64,000 nt of DNA, taken from NCBI GenBank assembly GCA_021732085.1, contig JAKFVQ010000024.1, positions 124,001-188,000 of the forward strand, given 5' to 3'. Positions 1 to 8,702 of this stretch are shown here, one piece after another (position 1 is the stretch's first letter; each line of letters begins with the position of its first letter). The notes beneath the pieces are model-generated. The model was given only the letters and a program-made list of their open reading frames with translations, was not told where the DNA came from and made no database searches. The DNA comes from Candidatus Obscuribacterales bacterium. Lineage in GTDB: Bacteria; Cyanobacteriota; Vampirovibrionia; Obscuribacterales; Obscuribacteraceae. A program made the translations under genes and the position numbers.

Positions 1-1
1 T

Positions 2-88
2 TCCGGTGCAGGCATGCTGGCTCTCTGGGCAATAGGATTATGCTGCGCCTTTTGCCTCATTACTCCAGCCAAGAAAAAGGAGCGCTGA
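2..88 (+). CDS. C-terminal end of an unidentified membrane protein (partial)
   Basis: An open frame enters from the left edge and stops at the TGA at 86-88. The 28 visible residues hold one hydrophobic segment (ALWAIGLCCAFCLI) followed by a basic tail (KKKER), as at the last transmembrane helix of a transporter. Too little is visible to name a family. The stop codon lies inside the 5' arm of the terminator hairpin at 77-104. Confidence 0.5.
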   Translation, partial: SGAGMLALWAIGLCCAFCLITPAKKKER

Positions 89-104
89 TTTCTCAGCGCT
101 CCTT
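77..104 (-). terminator. Rho-independent terminator of the P5C dehydrogenase gene, possibly bidirectional
   Basis: A perfect 12-bp stem (AAGGAGCGCTGA / TCAGCGCTCCTT) with a TTTC loop. The A-rich stretch at 71-78 reads as a T-tract on the minus strand, so it fits termination of the minus-strand gene ending at 132. It also overlaps the stop codon of the plus-strand gene entering from the left. Confidence 0.75.
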
Positions 105-131
105 CCAAAATGATTCAATCTAATTGGCTGA

Positions 132-1724
132 TTAGACTTTTTCAGCAACTACTTTTGCTTGCGTGAAGAGCAGCAAGTAGTCAGGTCCGCCAGCTTTCGA
201 GTCGGTTCCGCTCATGTTGAATCCGCCGAATGGATGCACTCCGACCAGTGCGCCAGTGCACTTGCGGTTCAAGTAAAGGTTGCCGACGTGGAACTGTTCG
301 CGTGCTTGATCGAGCTTCTCTTTGCTCTTTGTGTAAGCAGCGCCGGTCAAACCGAACTCGGTGTTGTTTGCGATTTCCAGTGCGTGCTCCCAGCTGTCAG
401 CCTTGATGAAAGCAAGTACTGGTCCAAAGATTTCTTCTTGAGAAATGCGAGCCATCGGAGCGATATCAGCGATGATTGTTGGCTCGATGAAGTATCCCTT
501 TTCAGGAGTTTCATGAGTCTTTCCACCGGTCATCAAACGGCCTTCTTTCTTGCCGATTTCGATGTAGTTCAGGATGCTTTCGTAAGCTGATTTGGAAGCG
601 ACTGGTCCCATGTAAGCTGTCTTCTCTTCTGGTGTTCCAATCGTGATCTTCTTGGTTCTTTCAACGACTTTTTCAAGAACTTTGTCGTAAACATCTTTGT
701 GTACGATTGCTCTTGAGCAAGCTGAACACTTCTGTCCGGAGAAACCGAAGGCTGCTGCGACGATACCATCGGCGGCGGCATCGAGATCAGCGTCGGCATC
801 AACTACGATGCCGTCTTTTCCGCCCATTTCAGCAACAACGCGCTTGATCCAGATTTGTCCAGGTTGGTTCTTTGCTGCCAGTTCATTGATGTGCAATCCA
901 ACTTCTTTCGAACCTGTGAAGGCGATGAAGCGGGTCTTCGGGTGACCGACAAGGTAGTCACCAACTGAAGCTCCAGGACCTGGCAAGAAGTTGAGAACGC
1001 CCTTCGGCAATCCGACTTCTTCGAGAATTTGAACGAACTGATAAGCAATTGCTGGCGTATCGCTGGATGGCTTCAGAATTACTGTGTTGCCTGCAACGAT
1101 TGATGCCGTGGTCATGCCAACGAGAATGGCCAGTGGGAAATTCCACGGAGGAATAACAAGACCGACGCCCAGCGGAATGTAAGAGAGTTTGTTGACTTCG
1201 CCTGCGATTGTGGTCAACGGTGCTGGATTTGCGAGGCGGAGCATTTCGCGTCCATAGTATTCGCAGAAGTCGATAGCTTCGGCGACGTCGCCGTCTGCTT
1301 CAACCCAGCTCTTGCCGATCTCGAGGATGAGCCATGCAGAAAGCTGATGCTTGCGCTCACGCATGATCTTGGCGGCTTTGAAGATGTACTCGGCGCGCCG
1401 CTCTGGGCTCACTTTCTTCCAGCTTTCAAATGCAGTAAGAGCGCCTTCCATAGCCTTTTCAGCGAGTTCTTTGTTTGCCTTGGAGAACTTGCCGATTACT
1501 TGCTCGGGATTGCTCGGATTTGTTGATACGAGGAAATCATTGGTCTCAACGCGCTCGCCGTTGATGATGAGCGGGTACTGTCTGCCGAGCTGCGAACGAA
1601 CTAGCTTGATAGCATCCTTCATCGCCTTTTCGTTTTCCGGCAAGGAAAAGTCTGTAAAAGGCTCGTTTTTGAATTCTGACATTGTTGTGGATGCCTTTGC
1701 TTGTTTTTCGATTGTTGTCGGCAT
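132..1724 (-). CDS. rocA: 1-pyrroline-5-carboxylate dehydrogenase (RocA type)
   Basis: NAD-dependent aldehyde dehydrogenase that oxidises glutamate-5-semialdehyde/P5C to glutamate, the second step of proline breakdown in the cytoplasm. The protein is 530 aa, the length of the stand-alone Bacillus RocA type and not the bifunctional PutA. Visible motifs are the N-terminal EPFTDF...[10 protein letters not shown] signature, the oxyanion Asn in PPWNFP (about 195), Glu in VAEMGGKD (about 299), the nucleophile Cys in [11 protein letters not shown] (about 333) and EEIFGPV. The ATG at 1724 has GAGGAGA 6 nt upstream. An ATG at 1682 matches where Bacillus RocA begins but has a poor ribosome site. No proline dehydrogenase is adjacent. 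Confidence 0.95.
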   Translation of the reverse strand: MPTTIEKQAKASTTMSEFKNEPFTDFSLPENEKAMKDAIKLVRSQLGRQYPLIINGERVETNDFLVSTNPSNPEQVIGKFSKANKELAEKAMEGALTAFESWKKVSPERRAEYIFKAAKIMRERKHQLSAWLILEIGKSWVEADGDVAEAIDFCEYYGREMLRLANPAPLTTIAGEVNKLSYIPLGVGLVIPPWNFPLAILVGMTTASIVAGNTVILKPSSDTPAIAYQFVQILEEVGLPKGVLNFLPGPGASVGDYLVGHPKTRFIAFTGSKEVGLHINELAAKNQPGQIWIKRVVAEMGGKDGIVVDADADLDAAADGIVAAAFGFSGQKCSACSRAIVHKDVYDKVLEKVVERTKKITIGTPEEKTAYMGPVASKSAYESILNYIEIGKKEGRLMTGGKTHETPEKGYFIEPTIIADIAPMARISQEEIFGPVLAFIKADSWEHALEIANNTEFGLTGAAYTKSKEKLDQAREQFHVGNLYLNRKCTGALVGVHPFGGFNMSGTDSKAGGPDYLLLFTQAKVVAEKV

Positions 1725-1985
1725 GTGATTTCTCCTCACTTGAATGAGACGTTCTCGATTATCAAGCCGAAATCGCCGATCTTCCGCCAGTTTTATAGTT
1801 TTTCAATCCCAATGTTGACTAATGTTATCGTCGCGCTTCGCCGAATATATTTTCATTCTCATATTCGATCCGATATTCATGTGATCATCCTTCTCTATTC
1901 AGCAGACATCATCAGCGCGCCTCAACTCTTTCGCGGAGTGGAAATCTCCGCTATTTTTAAAGGAGAGGCAATTGGGGAGCGGGTC

Positions 1986-2804
1986 ATGGAACAATACCAT
2001 CGGCTTATTCGTGAGATCTTGGAAAACGGCGAAGAGCGCGCAGACCGCACTGGAACAGGCACTATCTCGTTGTTCGGTATGCAGGCTAAATACGATTTGC
2101 GGCAAGGCTTCCCCCTGTTGACTACAAAGAAGGTCTTATTTGCTGCTGTTGTGCGTGAGCTGCTCTGGTTCTTGCGCGGCGCTACCAACATCAACGACGA
2201 CCTGACTCAGCACACACCGATTTGGGACGCATGGGCGCGTGAGGATGGTGAACTCGGCCCGATCTACGGATACCAGTGGCGTAACTGGCCACGGTACGTG
2301 CCTACCGAGCCAGGCAGCGACCTCTACCGCAAAGAGCATGTCGATCAAATCAGCCGCCTTCTACATGACATTAAGCACAATCCTGAATCGCGGCGGCTCA
2401 TCGTTAACGCATGGAACGTGGCCGACCTCGATCAGATGGCGCTGCCGCCCTGCCATTTACTTTTCCAATTCTATGTAATTAATGGTCGTCTTGATTGTCA
2501 GCTTTATCAACGTTCGGCCGACATGGCTCTGGGCGTTCCCTTTAATATAGCCAGCTATGCGCTTCTTATGATGATGGTGGCACAGGAATGCAATCTGACC
2601 GCCGGCATCTTCACGCACACAATTGGCGATGCTCACATTTATCTAAATCACGTTGAAGGGCTGAAAAAGCAGCTTGAGCGTGATTACAGAGAATTGCCGC
2701 AGGTGAAAATCGCAGAGAAAGGATTCTTCGATCTCAAATTCGAGGACTTCGAGCTGTTGAATTATGATCCGCATCCCTTTATAAAATTCCCTATTGCTGT
2801 GTAA
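1986..2804 (+). CDS. thyA: Thymidylate synthase
   Basis: Converts dUMP to dTMP with methylenetetrahydrofolate, producing dihydrofolate. The 272-aa protein has the phosphate-binding Arg in [11 protein letters not shown] (about 21), the catalytic Cys in [11 protein letters not shown] (Cys156), the substrate motif [13 protein letters not shown] and the folate motif GDAHIYLNH. The ATG at 1986 is preceded by GGGGAG at good spacing. The frame is open further upstream, but those residues do not belong to the family. The folA gene follows 3 nt after the stop, so the dihydrofolate made here is recycled by the product of the same transcript. Confidence 0.97.
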   Translation: MEQYHRLIREILENGEERADRTGTGTISLFGMQAKYDLRQGFPLLTTKKVLFAAVVRELLWFLRGATNINDDLTQHTPIWDAWAREDGELGPIYGYQWRNWPRYVPTEPGSDLYRKEHVDQISRLLHDIKHNPESRRLIVNAWNVADLDQMALPPCHLLFQFYVINGRLDCQLYQRSADMALGVPFNIASYALLMMMVAQECNLTAGIFTHTIGDAHIYLNHVEGLKKQLERDYRELPQVKIAEKGFFDLKFEDFELLNYDPHPFIKFPIAV

Positions 2805-2807
2805 TTT

Positions 2808-3338
2808 ATGAAATTCAGTATTGTAGTTGCTGTCGATTTAGAGCTTGGTATAGGCAAGAACAACAGTTTGCCCTGGCGGCTTCCAGGCGATATGAAGTTC
2901 TTCAAGAATTTGACCAGCACCGCTGCTGAGGGCAAGAGAAACGCGGTTATTATGGGCCGCAAAACGTGGGAATCGCTGCCGTCGAAATCAAAACCTCTGC
3001 CGAATCGCTTAAACATAGTTGTTTCGACGCAAAGTGATTATCAATTGCCTGAAGATGTTTTGCTTGCCGATTCGTTGGAGAAGGCATTGGAACTGGCAGA
3101 AGCTGAATCATCTGTTGATCATACATTCGTAATTGGTGGTGCCCAAATTTATGAGACGGCTATAGATGATCCTAATTTGGACAAGATCTATTTGACCGAA
3201 GTCTATGGCAGCTTCGACTGCGACAAGTTCTTTCCAGAATACGAAGATGATTTCAAAGTTGTGTCTAAATCGGATGCTCAATTCGAAAACGAGGTCGAGT
3301 ACACGTTTATCATTTTGGAACCGAACTGGATCCGTTAA
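2808..3338 (+). CDS. folA: Dihydrofolate reductase
   Basis: NADPH-dependent reduction of dihydrofolate to tetrahydrofolate. The 176-aa protein shows the family landmarks: GIGKNNSLPW with Trp23, the catalytic acid in LPGDMKFF (Asp28), VIMGRKTWESLP, LPNRLNIVVST and VIGGAQIYE. It starts 3 nt after thyA with no ribosome site of its own, consistent with translational coupling. Confidence 0.96.
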   Translation: MKFSIVVAVDLELGIGKNNSLPWRLPGDMKFFKNLTSTAAEGKRNAVIMGRKTWESLPSKSKPLPNRLNIVVSTQSDYQLPEDVLLADSLEKALELAEAESSVDHTFVIGGAQIYETAIDDPNLDKIYLTEVYGSFDCDKFFPEYEDDFKVVSKSDAQFENEVEYTFIILEPNWIR

Positions 3339-3561
3339 TTGCATGGACCCTGTCGCCGATCTTCCGATGCTTCCGACGAAAGCAGCTATCAAAAAACAAA
3401 AACGGCACCTATCGATGATGGCAATTTGATGCAGGTTAGGAACTAATCTTTGAAAACGAGTTTGGCTTGGCTCTAAATGCGGAACTTTGCATGTAGAGAT
3501 GTAGGCTCTAAAAATCTCTCTGGGGTATGATACAGCCATACGGTCCAGTCGAAAGGCGAAA

Positions 3562-3936
3562 ATGAAAACAGGAAACCCAATTCTATTTAGTCTCCTAATA
3601 TTGGCTATTTTTGCGGCTTTGCTGCCCTGTAGCGCCGGTGGCGTTAAAGGCGATCCTAAAAGAGGAGTCAAACTTTTCTCGGCAATGACTTGCGATATCT
3701 GCCATCTCAATGGTGGCAATATGCAAAATCCTGATCGACCAATCAAAGGCGCTGGGTTTCAAAAGCGTTACCCAGACGACGTCAGCCTTGGCCAACTGAT
3801 CAGGAAGGGTATAAGTGATAAGGGAATGCCCGCATTCGGACGGGATCGAATGAGCGATCAAGATCTTGCTGATGTGATTGCATATGTTCGTTCAATGACT
3901 CCAGCTGCGGCTGCTGCGAAGAAGAAGACCAAATAA
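3562..3936 (+). CDS. Small exported monohaem cytochrome c
   Basis: A 124-aa class I type cytochrome c. An N-terminal hydrophobic segment (about residues 7-22) should export it. A single haem-binding CDICH sits at 44-48 (Cys44, Cys47, His48), and the likely axial Met89 is in GMPAFG. The C-terminal helix LADVIAYVRSM is typical of the family. It ends in an Ala/Lys tail. The ATG at 3562 has AAAGGCG just upstream. It stands before aat with 29 nt between them. Its redox partner cannot be read from the context. Confidence 0.88.
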   Translation: MKTGNPILFSLLILAIFAALLPCSAGGVKGDPKRGVKLFSAMTCDICHLNGGNMQNPDRPIKGAGFQKRYPDDVSLGQLIRKGISDKGMPAFGRDRMSDQDLADVIAYVRSMTPAAAAAKKKTK

Positions 3937-3965
3937 TAGGAGAGAGGGCGAACCAGCGAACCTCC

Positions 3966-4562
3966 ATGGCGCATCTGCTGAATAGATTGACACCGGATTT
4001 AATCGTGAAAGCCTATTCCATGGGCGTTTTTCCTATGGGCGACAGCGCTCATCCAAATGCGCCTGTCCGTTGGTATGCGCCCGATCCGCGATGCATCCTC
4101 GATTTGGAAACTTTTCACGCCCCCAAACGGCTAATGAGGACCTATCGTCAGGGTAAATTCGAGTGTCGTGTGAACTCTGCCTGGTCCAACGTTCTGCGGC
4201 TCTGCGCGGCGCGCGACTCGACCTGGATTACAGAAGACATTTATCGAGTTTATACGGAGCTTCATCGGCAAGGACTTGCTCACAGCGTTGAGGTGTATAG
4301 CGAAGGGAAGCTGGCGGGCGGGCTCTATGGAGTCAGCCTTGGTGGCGCATTCATGGGTGAATCGATGTTTCATATCGTCACCGACGCGTCAAAGATCGCC
4401 TTACTTTATTTGGTAGAGAGAATGAAGGAACGAGGCTTTGTCTTGTTGGATTGCCAGTTTATGACGGACCATTTGCAGAAGTTCGGCGCCGTAAACATCC
4501 CTCAAGCCGAGTACATGGCACGTCTTCAACATGCTTTAGAGCTTGACGTAGAGTTTGGATAA
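3966..4562 (+). CDS. aat: Leucyl/phenylalanyl-tRNA-protein transferase
   Basis: Transfers Leu or Phe from aminoacyl-tRNA to proteins with N-terminal Arg or Lys, tagging them for the N-end-rule ClpAP pathway. The 198-aa protein has the family motifs YSMGVFPM, RWYAPDPRCIL, the AGGLYGVSLGGAFMGESMF core, and DCQFMTDHL. GGAGAGAGGG lies 17-25 nt upstream of the ATG, further than usual. Confidence 0.95.
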   Translation: MAHLLNRLTPDLIVKAYSMGVFPMGDSAHPNAPVRWYAPDPRCILDLETFHAPKRLMRTYRQGKFECRVNSAWSNVLRLCAARDSTWITEDIYRVYTELHRQGLAHSVEVYSEGKLAGGLYGVSLGGAFMGESMFHIVTDASKIALLYLVERMKERGFVLLDCQFMTDHLQKFGAVNIPQAEYMARLQHALELDVEFG

Positions 4563-4685
4563 TGTGGAGCCGTCAGTCAATTTGACGAGCTTCAGATTCA
4601 TACGGGTCCTCGATTCGAGCCCTTTTTAACGTGTCCCCATATTCGAGCCCAGAACTCGAAACGGGACTTTAGACATGTAAATCAG

Positions 4686-5024
4686 TTAGAGCGGTATATT
4701 GCCCGCAATTTTCATTTTTGCAGAATCAAATTTGCCAGCGAAGTTTTGCGCTTCTTTCTGCAATTTGGGACTTGTAGAGTCGTTTGCCCATTTTGTACTC
4801 TGGTCGCCTATCTCACTTGCTGGCTTGAACCCGCTTTGCTCGGGCGGCTTCACACTGCTATCCGACGTGGGAACGGTTTCCCTCGGACTGATCTCTGCTC
4901 TAAACTTTTCTGTGGCACCTTCCGCGGCACCTTCGGCGCCCTTCTCTGACGGTGTCTCTGGCGTATTTTGAATTTCGTCGCCTGCGGCCATCTGAAAATC
5001 CCGGAAAACAATCTGCTTCGGCAT
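4686..5024 (-). CDS. Hypothetical low-complexity protein
   Basis: A 112-aa polar protein, rich in Glu, Ser, Pro and Lys, with an Ala/Glu/Gly-rich stretch (EKGAEGAAEGATEK). No domain is recognised, and it is probably intrinsically disordered. Neither the ATG at 5024 nor the in-frame ATG at 4991 has a strong ribosome site. It follows the 194-aa gene on the same strand by 49 nt, so the two may share a transcript. Confidence 0.5.
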   Translation of the reverse strand: MPKQIVFRDFQMAAGDEIQNTPETPSEKGAEGAAEGATEKFRAEISPRETVPTSDSSVKPPEQSGFKPASEIGDQSTKWANDSTSPKLQKEAQNFAGKFDSAKMKIAGNIPL

Positions 5025-5073
5025 TGTACCCAGTCGAGCAAGATCCTAACCTATTCAAAACGAAGGTAACGAC

Positions 5074-5658
5074 CTATTCCCCTAGCTCTTCCAGTGGCAA
5101 GCAGAGTGAATCCTTCAGAAGATTCTGTCTAACTGGACGCGAGTCAATCAACATAGGTTTGATGCCTGGTGCAAATGCAGGCGAGGCTTGTTCGAAACCA
5201 AGATACTCACAAGCTTTAATAGCTACTTCACTGCAAAGTGAATCCAAATCCGCGCAATCCGAGTGTAGATCCATTACGCTCATCGCGTTGGGGCTTTCGA
5301 TCAAGTAATCACTGGCATAAAGCGCTAATTTCAGGTAGTTCATAAGCCAGGCTGGCATAAGATCACCGCCCTGGTCCGCCGCATCTAGATGGATCCAGAT
5401 GCAGAGTAGCTCCTTTACCGCTGGTAGGAATTCTTCTTCAGAAAAGCTTTTCGAAGCCAGCGATGCCAGGTCTGGGTCTTTAATCTTTTCGGAGAGTTGC
5501 CGAATAGCTAAGAGCCGTTCTTTCAATTGCGCGGATACGGCCACACCCAAATGCGAAACATAGAAGTGCACGCGTTTATAGCGTTCACCTCGCGATTTCG
5601 GATTTAAGGCGGGGGTGACATAAAATCGAGTCGTTTCCCCGGCAGTTGTTTCAGCCAT
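5074..5658 (-). CDS. Hypothetical protein, helical, unknown function
   Basis: A 194-aa soluble-looking protein without signal peptide. It is mostly predicted helical (KERLLAIRQLSEKIKD; AVKELLCIWIHLD; WLMNYLKLALYASDYL). I do not recognise the family. Coding potential is supported by the long uninterrupted frame and a clean amino-acid mix. The ribosome site before the ATG at 5658 is weak. Confidence 0.65.
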   Translation of the reverse strand: MAETTAGETTRFYVTPALNPKSRGERYKRVHFYVSHLGVAVSAQLKERLLAIRQLSEKIKDPDLASLASKSFSEEEFLPAVKELLCIWIHLDAADQGGDLMPAWLMNYLKLALYASDYLIESPNAMSVMDLHSDCADLDSLCSEVAIKACEYLGFEQASPAFAPGIKPMLIDSRPVRQNLLKDSLCLPLEELGE

Positions 5659-5748
5659 TCAGCCCAGCTTAACTTTAGCTACCTCAGGAAGAATGTAGCA
5701 TAAAAGACGAACTACTGATTCTAAGAATCTAGCCCGCCACTTTGCCTT

Positions 5749-6495
5749 TTACTTCTTGCTTTCCGGTTTAGTCGTTTTTGCTGGCGGTGTTGCTGTTTTG
5801 CTTGCTGCACTTGAACTCTTACTTGCTGGTGCAACGTCTTTGCCGGATTTTACTTCCGCTGCCTTGTCATAGGCAGTTGCAGAGACTGTGACAATGACTG
5901 TGTCGGCAAGCTTTTGGAAAACAATTTCGGGACGCTTGATGGCGTGATCTTTGAATGGAACGTTGAATGTGGCCTTAACTTGGATAATGTCGCAACCCTC
6001 TCTCTTCGTTTCAGTTGCCGGGCAGCGGCTCATGTAGGTAACATCGACTGGAACCGTTTTCGAAACCGTTTTTCCATGTAGGCTGAAATCGCCGATCGCT
6101 TTCAAGCTGGTCTTTTGTCCTGCCACCAATTTCTTCGGTGGAGATACGAGTGATTTGAGTACAAAGGTAGCCTTTGGATAGCTCTTTGTTTCGAGAAAAT
6201 TGTCGCGCATATGCTCGTTGCGCAGTGGAATGCCGGTGTCGATTGATGCCAGATCAACGTCGAATTTTCCGCTCACCGGTTTTGTCAAATCGAATGAATC
6301 GTCGATTGTGATACTACCAGTGATTTTGCTCGTTTTTCCCTCGATCAATTCAATTGGTGCATCGGAGGTAAAACTGACGTGATCTCTACCTTTCTCATCA
6401 TTGATTTGGAATGTGCGAGGCGCTGCTAGAGCCGCACTATTCAATGAGAAACCCATAAGTAATAGTGCAGATAGCATCGATTTTGACGATGACAT
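5749..6495 (-). CDS. YceI-family periplasmic protein with Ser/Ala/Lys tail
   Basis: A 248-aa exported protein. The ATG at 6495 has AAAGGAG 6 nt upstream and is followed by a signal peptide (MLSALLLMGFSLNSAALAA). The body matches the YceI lipocalin-like fold: FQINDEKGRDHVSF, a G-S-ITIDD strand, then IDTGIPLRNEHMRDNFLE and YPKATFV. YceI proteins bind isoprenoid-like lipids in the periplasm. The last 40 residues are a Ser/Ala/Thr/Lys-rich tail absent from typical members. It begins 1 nt after the stop of the DUF2063 gene, so it is the last gene of the MNIO/RiPP operon. No standard role for YceI in that pathway is known to me. Confidence 0.88.
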   Translation of the reverse strand: MSSSKSMLSALLLMGFSLNSAALAAPRTFQINDEKGRDHVSFTSDAPIELIEGKTSKITGSITIDDSFDLTKPVSGKFDVDLASIDTGIPLRNEHMRDNFLETKSYPKATFVLKSLVSPPKKLVAGQKTSLKAIGDFSLHGKTVSKTVPVDVTYMSRCPATETKREGCDIIQVKATFNVPFKDHAIKRPEIVFQKLADTVIVTVSATAYDKAAEVKSGKDVAPASKSSSAASKTATPPAKTTKPESKK

Positions 6496-6496
6496 T

Positions 6497-7342
6497 TCAA
6501 TCTCCTTTCTTGGATGATCCAACGAAAACGTTATCTGTTTGAAGTTCTTCAATGAGTTCAAGAAGCTGTACCACAAGGTCTTGTGGATTTTTGCCGGGAT
6601 TCATTTCGATCGCCAGCCTAAGAAGGTCCTGGTAGGAACTGCGCTCTGTTTGCGCTTTTTCTACGACTGCTGCAGCAACATTTCCCAGTTCAATAAAGCG
6701 AACCTTATGCGTTGACGGATCACGGTAGATGACGACGTTGCAAGGTTCTTTCTCAAATTTTCTGCGAATCTTATTCGTCTCCTCAAAATGCGAGGTTATT
6801 TCCAGGATTGGGTATTCGTATCGACGCAATGTGAGTGTTTGGTTTACAACCGGGCTATAAAGGCTGATCATTTCCAGGCTATCAATCGCAACATCTTCTG
6901 CCTTGTCGATGCTGGTACCGTCTTCAACCTTCTCCAATTCCAGCCATTCGTAATCGGCAAGCTCCGCCAAATACGGGTATCTCTTCATTTCTTCAGTGCA
7001 CTTGCTGATGAACTCCGGGAAGTGCCTGCAAATCTTATTGAGGTTGTAATGATCCGAGGGATAGTCTTTGAAATATTGTTCTGCCACGAGCTCCCACATC
7101 TTGCCTAAGACCTTTTGGCAATAAGGATAAATCGAGCAAAGCAGATCGTAATGTCCGAAATTTATCAGTCGACCGTAAAGCTCAGCACCCTTGCGGTCGA
7201 TCTCCTTTAGAACATCAGGATTGAGCTCATCGGCATTCTGCGGAGCTTTCTTCTTTGGGCTTCCAGCCAGAAACCAGTCTCGAGTTTTTCGATCGATCCA
7301 GATAGTACCGACAGTTTTTTCGATATCACGCAGAGAGGGCAC
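6497..7342 (-). CDS. bufC: DUF2063 partner protein of the MNIO RiPP enzyme (BufC/HvfC-like)
   Basis: A 281-aa cytoplasmic protein of the DUF2063 family, the usual partner of DUF692/MNIO enzymes and thought to present the precursor to the enzyme. Matching features are LYGRLINFGHYDLL, a helical VLGKMWELVAEQYFKDYP segment, HFPEFIS, and the PYLAELADYEWLELE segment typical of the N-terminal domain. The second half (about 150-280) is the variable domain. The GTG at 7342 is chosen because GGGAGAG lies 6 nt upstream. The frame also contains a TTG at 7378 without such a site. The reading frame overlaps the end of the MNIO gene by 17 bp, implying coupled translation. Confidence 0.88.
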   Translation of the reverse strand: MPSLRDIEKTVGTIWIDRKTRDWFLAGSPKKKAPQNADELNPDVLKEIDRKGAELYGRLINFGHYDLLCSIYPYCQKVLGKMWELVAEQYFKDYPSDHYNLNKICRHFPEFISKCTEEMKRYPYLAELADYEWLELEKVEDGTSIDKAEDVAIDSLEMISLYSPVVNQTLTLRRYEYPILEITSHFEETNKIRRKFEKEPCNVVIYRDPSTHKVRFIELGNVAAAVVEKAQTERSSYQDLLRLAIEMNPGKNPQDLVVQLLELIEELQTDNVFVGSSKKGD

Positions 7343-8267
7343 GCAATTCTCTCCCTCGTGACTCTGATGATTCCACAAATTCCAAGCTTGGCTTGCGTTC
7401 TTGCTTGCTGAGGGTCAGGAATGCTGGATCGACCGATGCAGTTTCGCGAATGCGATCCAATTCTTGAACGATCTCGGCGAACGCGGGAAAGTTCTGATCG
7501 CGCTCGAGCATAATGCCGTTCACTTTTGTTTTCTTCAAAACGTGAGCTAGCAGATCGAAGACGGGATCAACGACAGCGGCTCCATGAGTATCGATAACAT
7601 ATTCGCCAATCTTCTTATGTCCGGCCACGTGAATTTGTACAACGCGCTCCAGAGGCAGCTCGTTCACAAATTGGACAGGATCAAAACCGTGATTCAATGA
7701 ATTGACATAGACATTGTTTACATCCAGGAGCAGCCCACAATCAGCCTTCTCAAGGATTTGTGTCATGAATTCAGTCTCCGGAATTTCGCATCCCGGCATA
7801 TTCATATAAAAGGAGATGTTCTCAATCAAGAAGGGGCGCTCTACGAAGTCCTGCACCCGTTTTATGCGTTCTACAATATGACTGACAGCTTCTTTGCTAA
7901 AGGGCAGGGGAAGCAGATCTTGCAAGTAGATACCGTCAAAACTTGTGAAGCACAAATGATCGCTAAACCAAGCGATATCAAAATCATTCAGCAATTTCTT
8001 GAGTGCCTGAAGATACTCCATGTTGAGCTCGTCAGTGCTTCCAATCGAAAGATTGATGCCGTGTGAAATGAGCGGCCATTGTTGCGCTGCCGCATCCAGG
8101 CGCTCACGTGCTGAGCCGCCAATCTCCATATAGTTTTCTGGAACTATCTCGAGCCAATCGATAGAAGAAGAATGGGCGAAGGTCTCCGTTGCTAGTTCTC
8201 TCCGTAAACCGAGACCAACTCCGAGAGTTGGAAGTTGCGATTTCGCTTTGAGAAAACTTGAAGCCAT
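7326..8267 (-). CDS. bufB: MNIO (DUF692) multinuclear iron oxidase for RiPP cysteine modification
   Basis: A 313-aa TIM-barrel protein of the DUF692/MNIO family, iron enzymes that oxidise cysteines of precursor peptides into copper-binding heterocycles (bufferins, HvfA, and MbnB in methanobactin). All expected motifs are present: GVGLGLR, WLEIVPENY, HGINLSIG, SDHLCF, LIENISFY, LLDVNNVYVNS, IHVAGH, DTHG and MLERDQN. These supply the His/Asp/Glu/Asn metal ligands. The ATG at 8267 has AAGGTC upstream. The gene lies 57 nt after the EGSCK precursor and overlaps its partner gene. The residues after about 285 form a variable tail. Confidence 0.95.
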   Translation of the reverse strand: MASSFLKAKSQLPTLGVGLGLRRELATETFAHSSSIDWLEIVPENYMEIGGSARERLDAAAQQWPLISHGINLSIGSTDELNMEYLQALKKLLNDFDIAWFSDHLCFTSFDGIYLQDLLPLPFSKEAVSHIVERIKRVQDFVERPFLIENISFYMNMPGCEIPETEFMTQILEKADCGLLLDVNNVYVNSLNHGFDPVQFVNELPLERVVQIHVAGHKKIGEYVIDTHGAAVVDPVFDLLAHVLKKTKVNGIMLERDQNFPAFAEIVQELDRIRETASVDPAFLTLSKQERKPSLEFVESSESRGRELRALSA

Positions 8268-8324
8268 TGGAGACCTTCGCCCCTTGATCCGAAGATCGTT
8301 AGTTATCGTGGATCAGAGAGAGAT

Positions 8325-8702
8325 TTACTTCTGCTCTTTGGATTTGCAGGAGCCTTCTTTGCCCTTGCATGATCCTTCTTTACCTTCTTTGGATTTGCAG
8401 GATCCTTCTTTGCCTTTGCAGGATCCTTCCTTGCCTTCTTTGGATTTGCAGGATCCTTCTTTGCCCTTACAGGAGCCTTCTTTGCCTTCTTTCTTTTCTT
8501 TCTTCTCTTTCTTTTCCTTCTTTTCGGCTTTCTTATCCGATGCGTCGCCTTCGGCTATTTTCTTGCCATCTTGCGAGGCTTGAGCCTTGTCGCATTTGGA
8601 TTTTTCGCATTCACCATCGCCAGCCAGAACAGGTGTGTGCATGCCAATTCCGAGGGCAGCAACTAGAGCAGCGGCGAGCTGAACTTTAGAAAGATTGTTC
8701 AT
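8325..8702 (-). CDS. Exported cysteine-repeat RiPP precursor (bufferin/HvfA-like)
   Basis: A 125-aa peptide: signal peptide (VQLAAALVAALGIG...VLAG), a short segment with two Cys (ECEKSKC), a Lys/Glu-rich helix (KKEKKEKKEKKE), then three copies of a 17-residue unit containing EGSCKGK and EGSCKSK, giving six EGSCK motifs. EG-x-C motifs are where MNIO enzymes act in HvfA-type substrates, so this is the likely substrate of the DUF692 enzyme encoded just downstream. EGSCK differs from the classical EGKCG. The ATG at 8702 has AGGAG 6 nt upstream. The assignment rests on context and motif. I know of no close relative with this repeat. Confidence 0.87.
   Translation of the reverse strand: MNNLSKVQLAAALVAALGIGMHTPVLAGDGECEKSKCDKAQASQDGKKIAEGDASDKKAEKKEKKEKKEKKEGKEGSCKGKEGSCKSKEGKEGSCKGKEGSCKSKEGKEGSCKGKEGSCKSKEQK
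8337..8489 (-). repeat. Three 51-bp coding tandem repeats in the precursor gene
   Basis: The 3' end of the precursor gene is three 51-bp units in a row, each encoding 17 residues with two EGSCK motifs. Copies are near-identical at the DNA level, with a few silent T/C differences in the Gly and Lys codons. Such arrays readily change copy number, which would change the number of modifiable cysteines two at a time. Confidence 0.9.

Noticed and set aside
159-1146. Several open frames on both strands inside the P5C dehydrogenase gene
   Set aside because: They are shadows of rocA with no ribosome site and no recognisable product.
7343-7378. Longer N-terminus for the DUF2063 protein beginning at a TTG
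   Set aside because: The TTG has no ribosome site, and the GTG at 7342 has GGGAGAG at good spacing.
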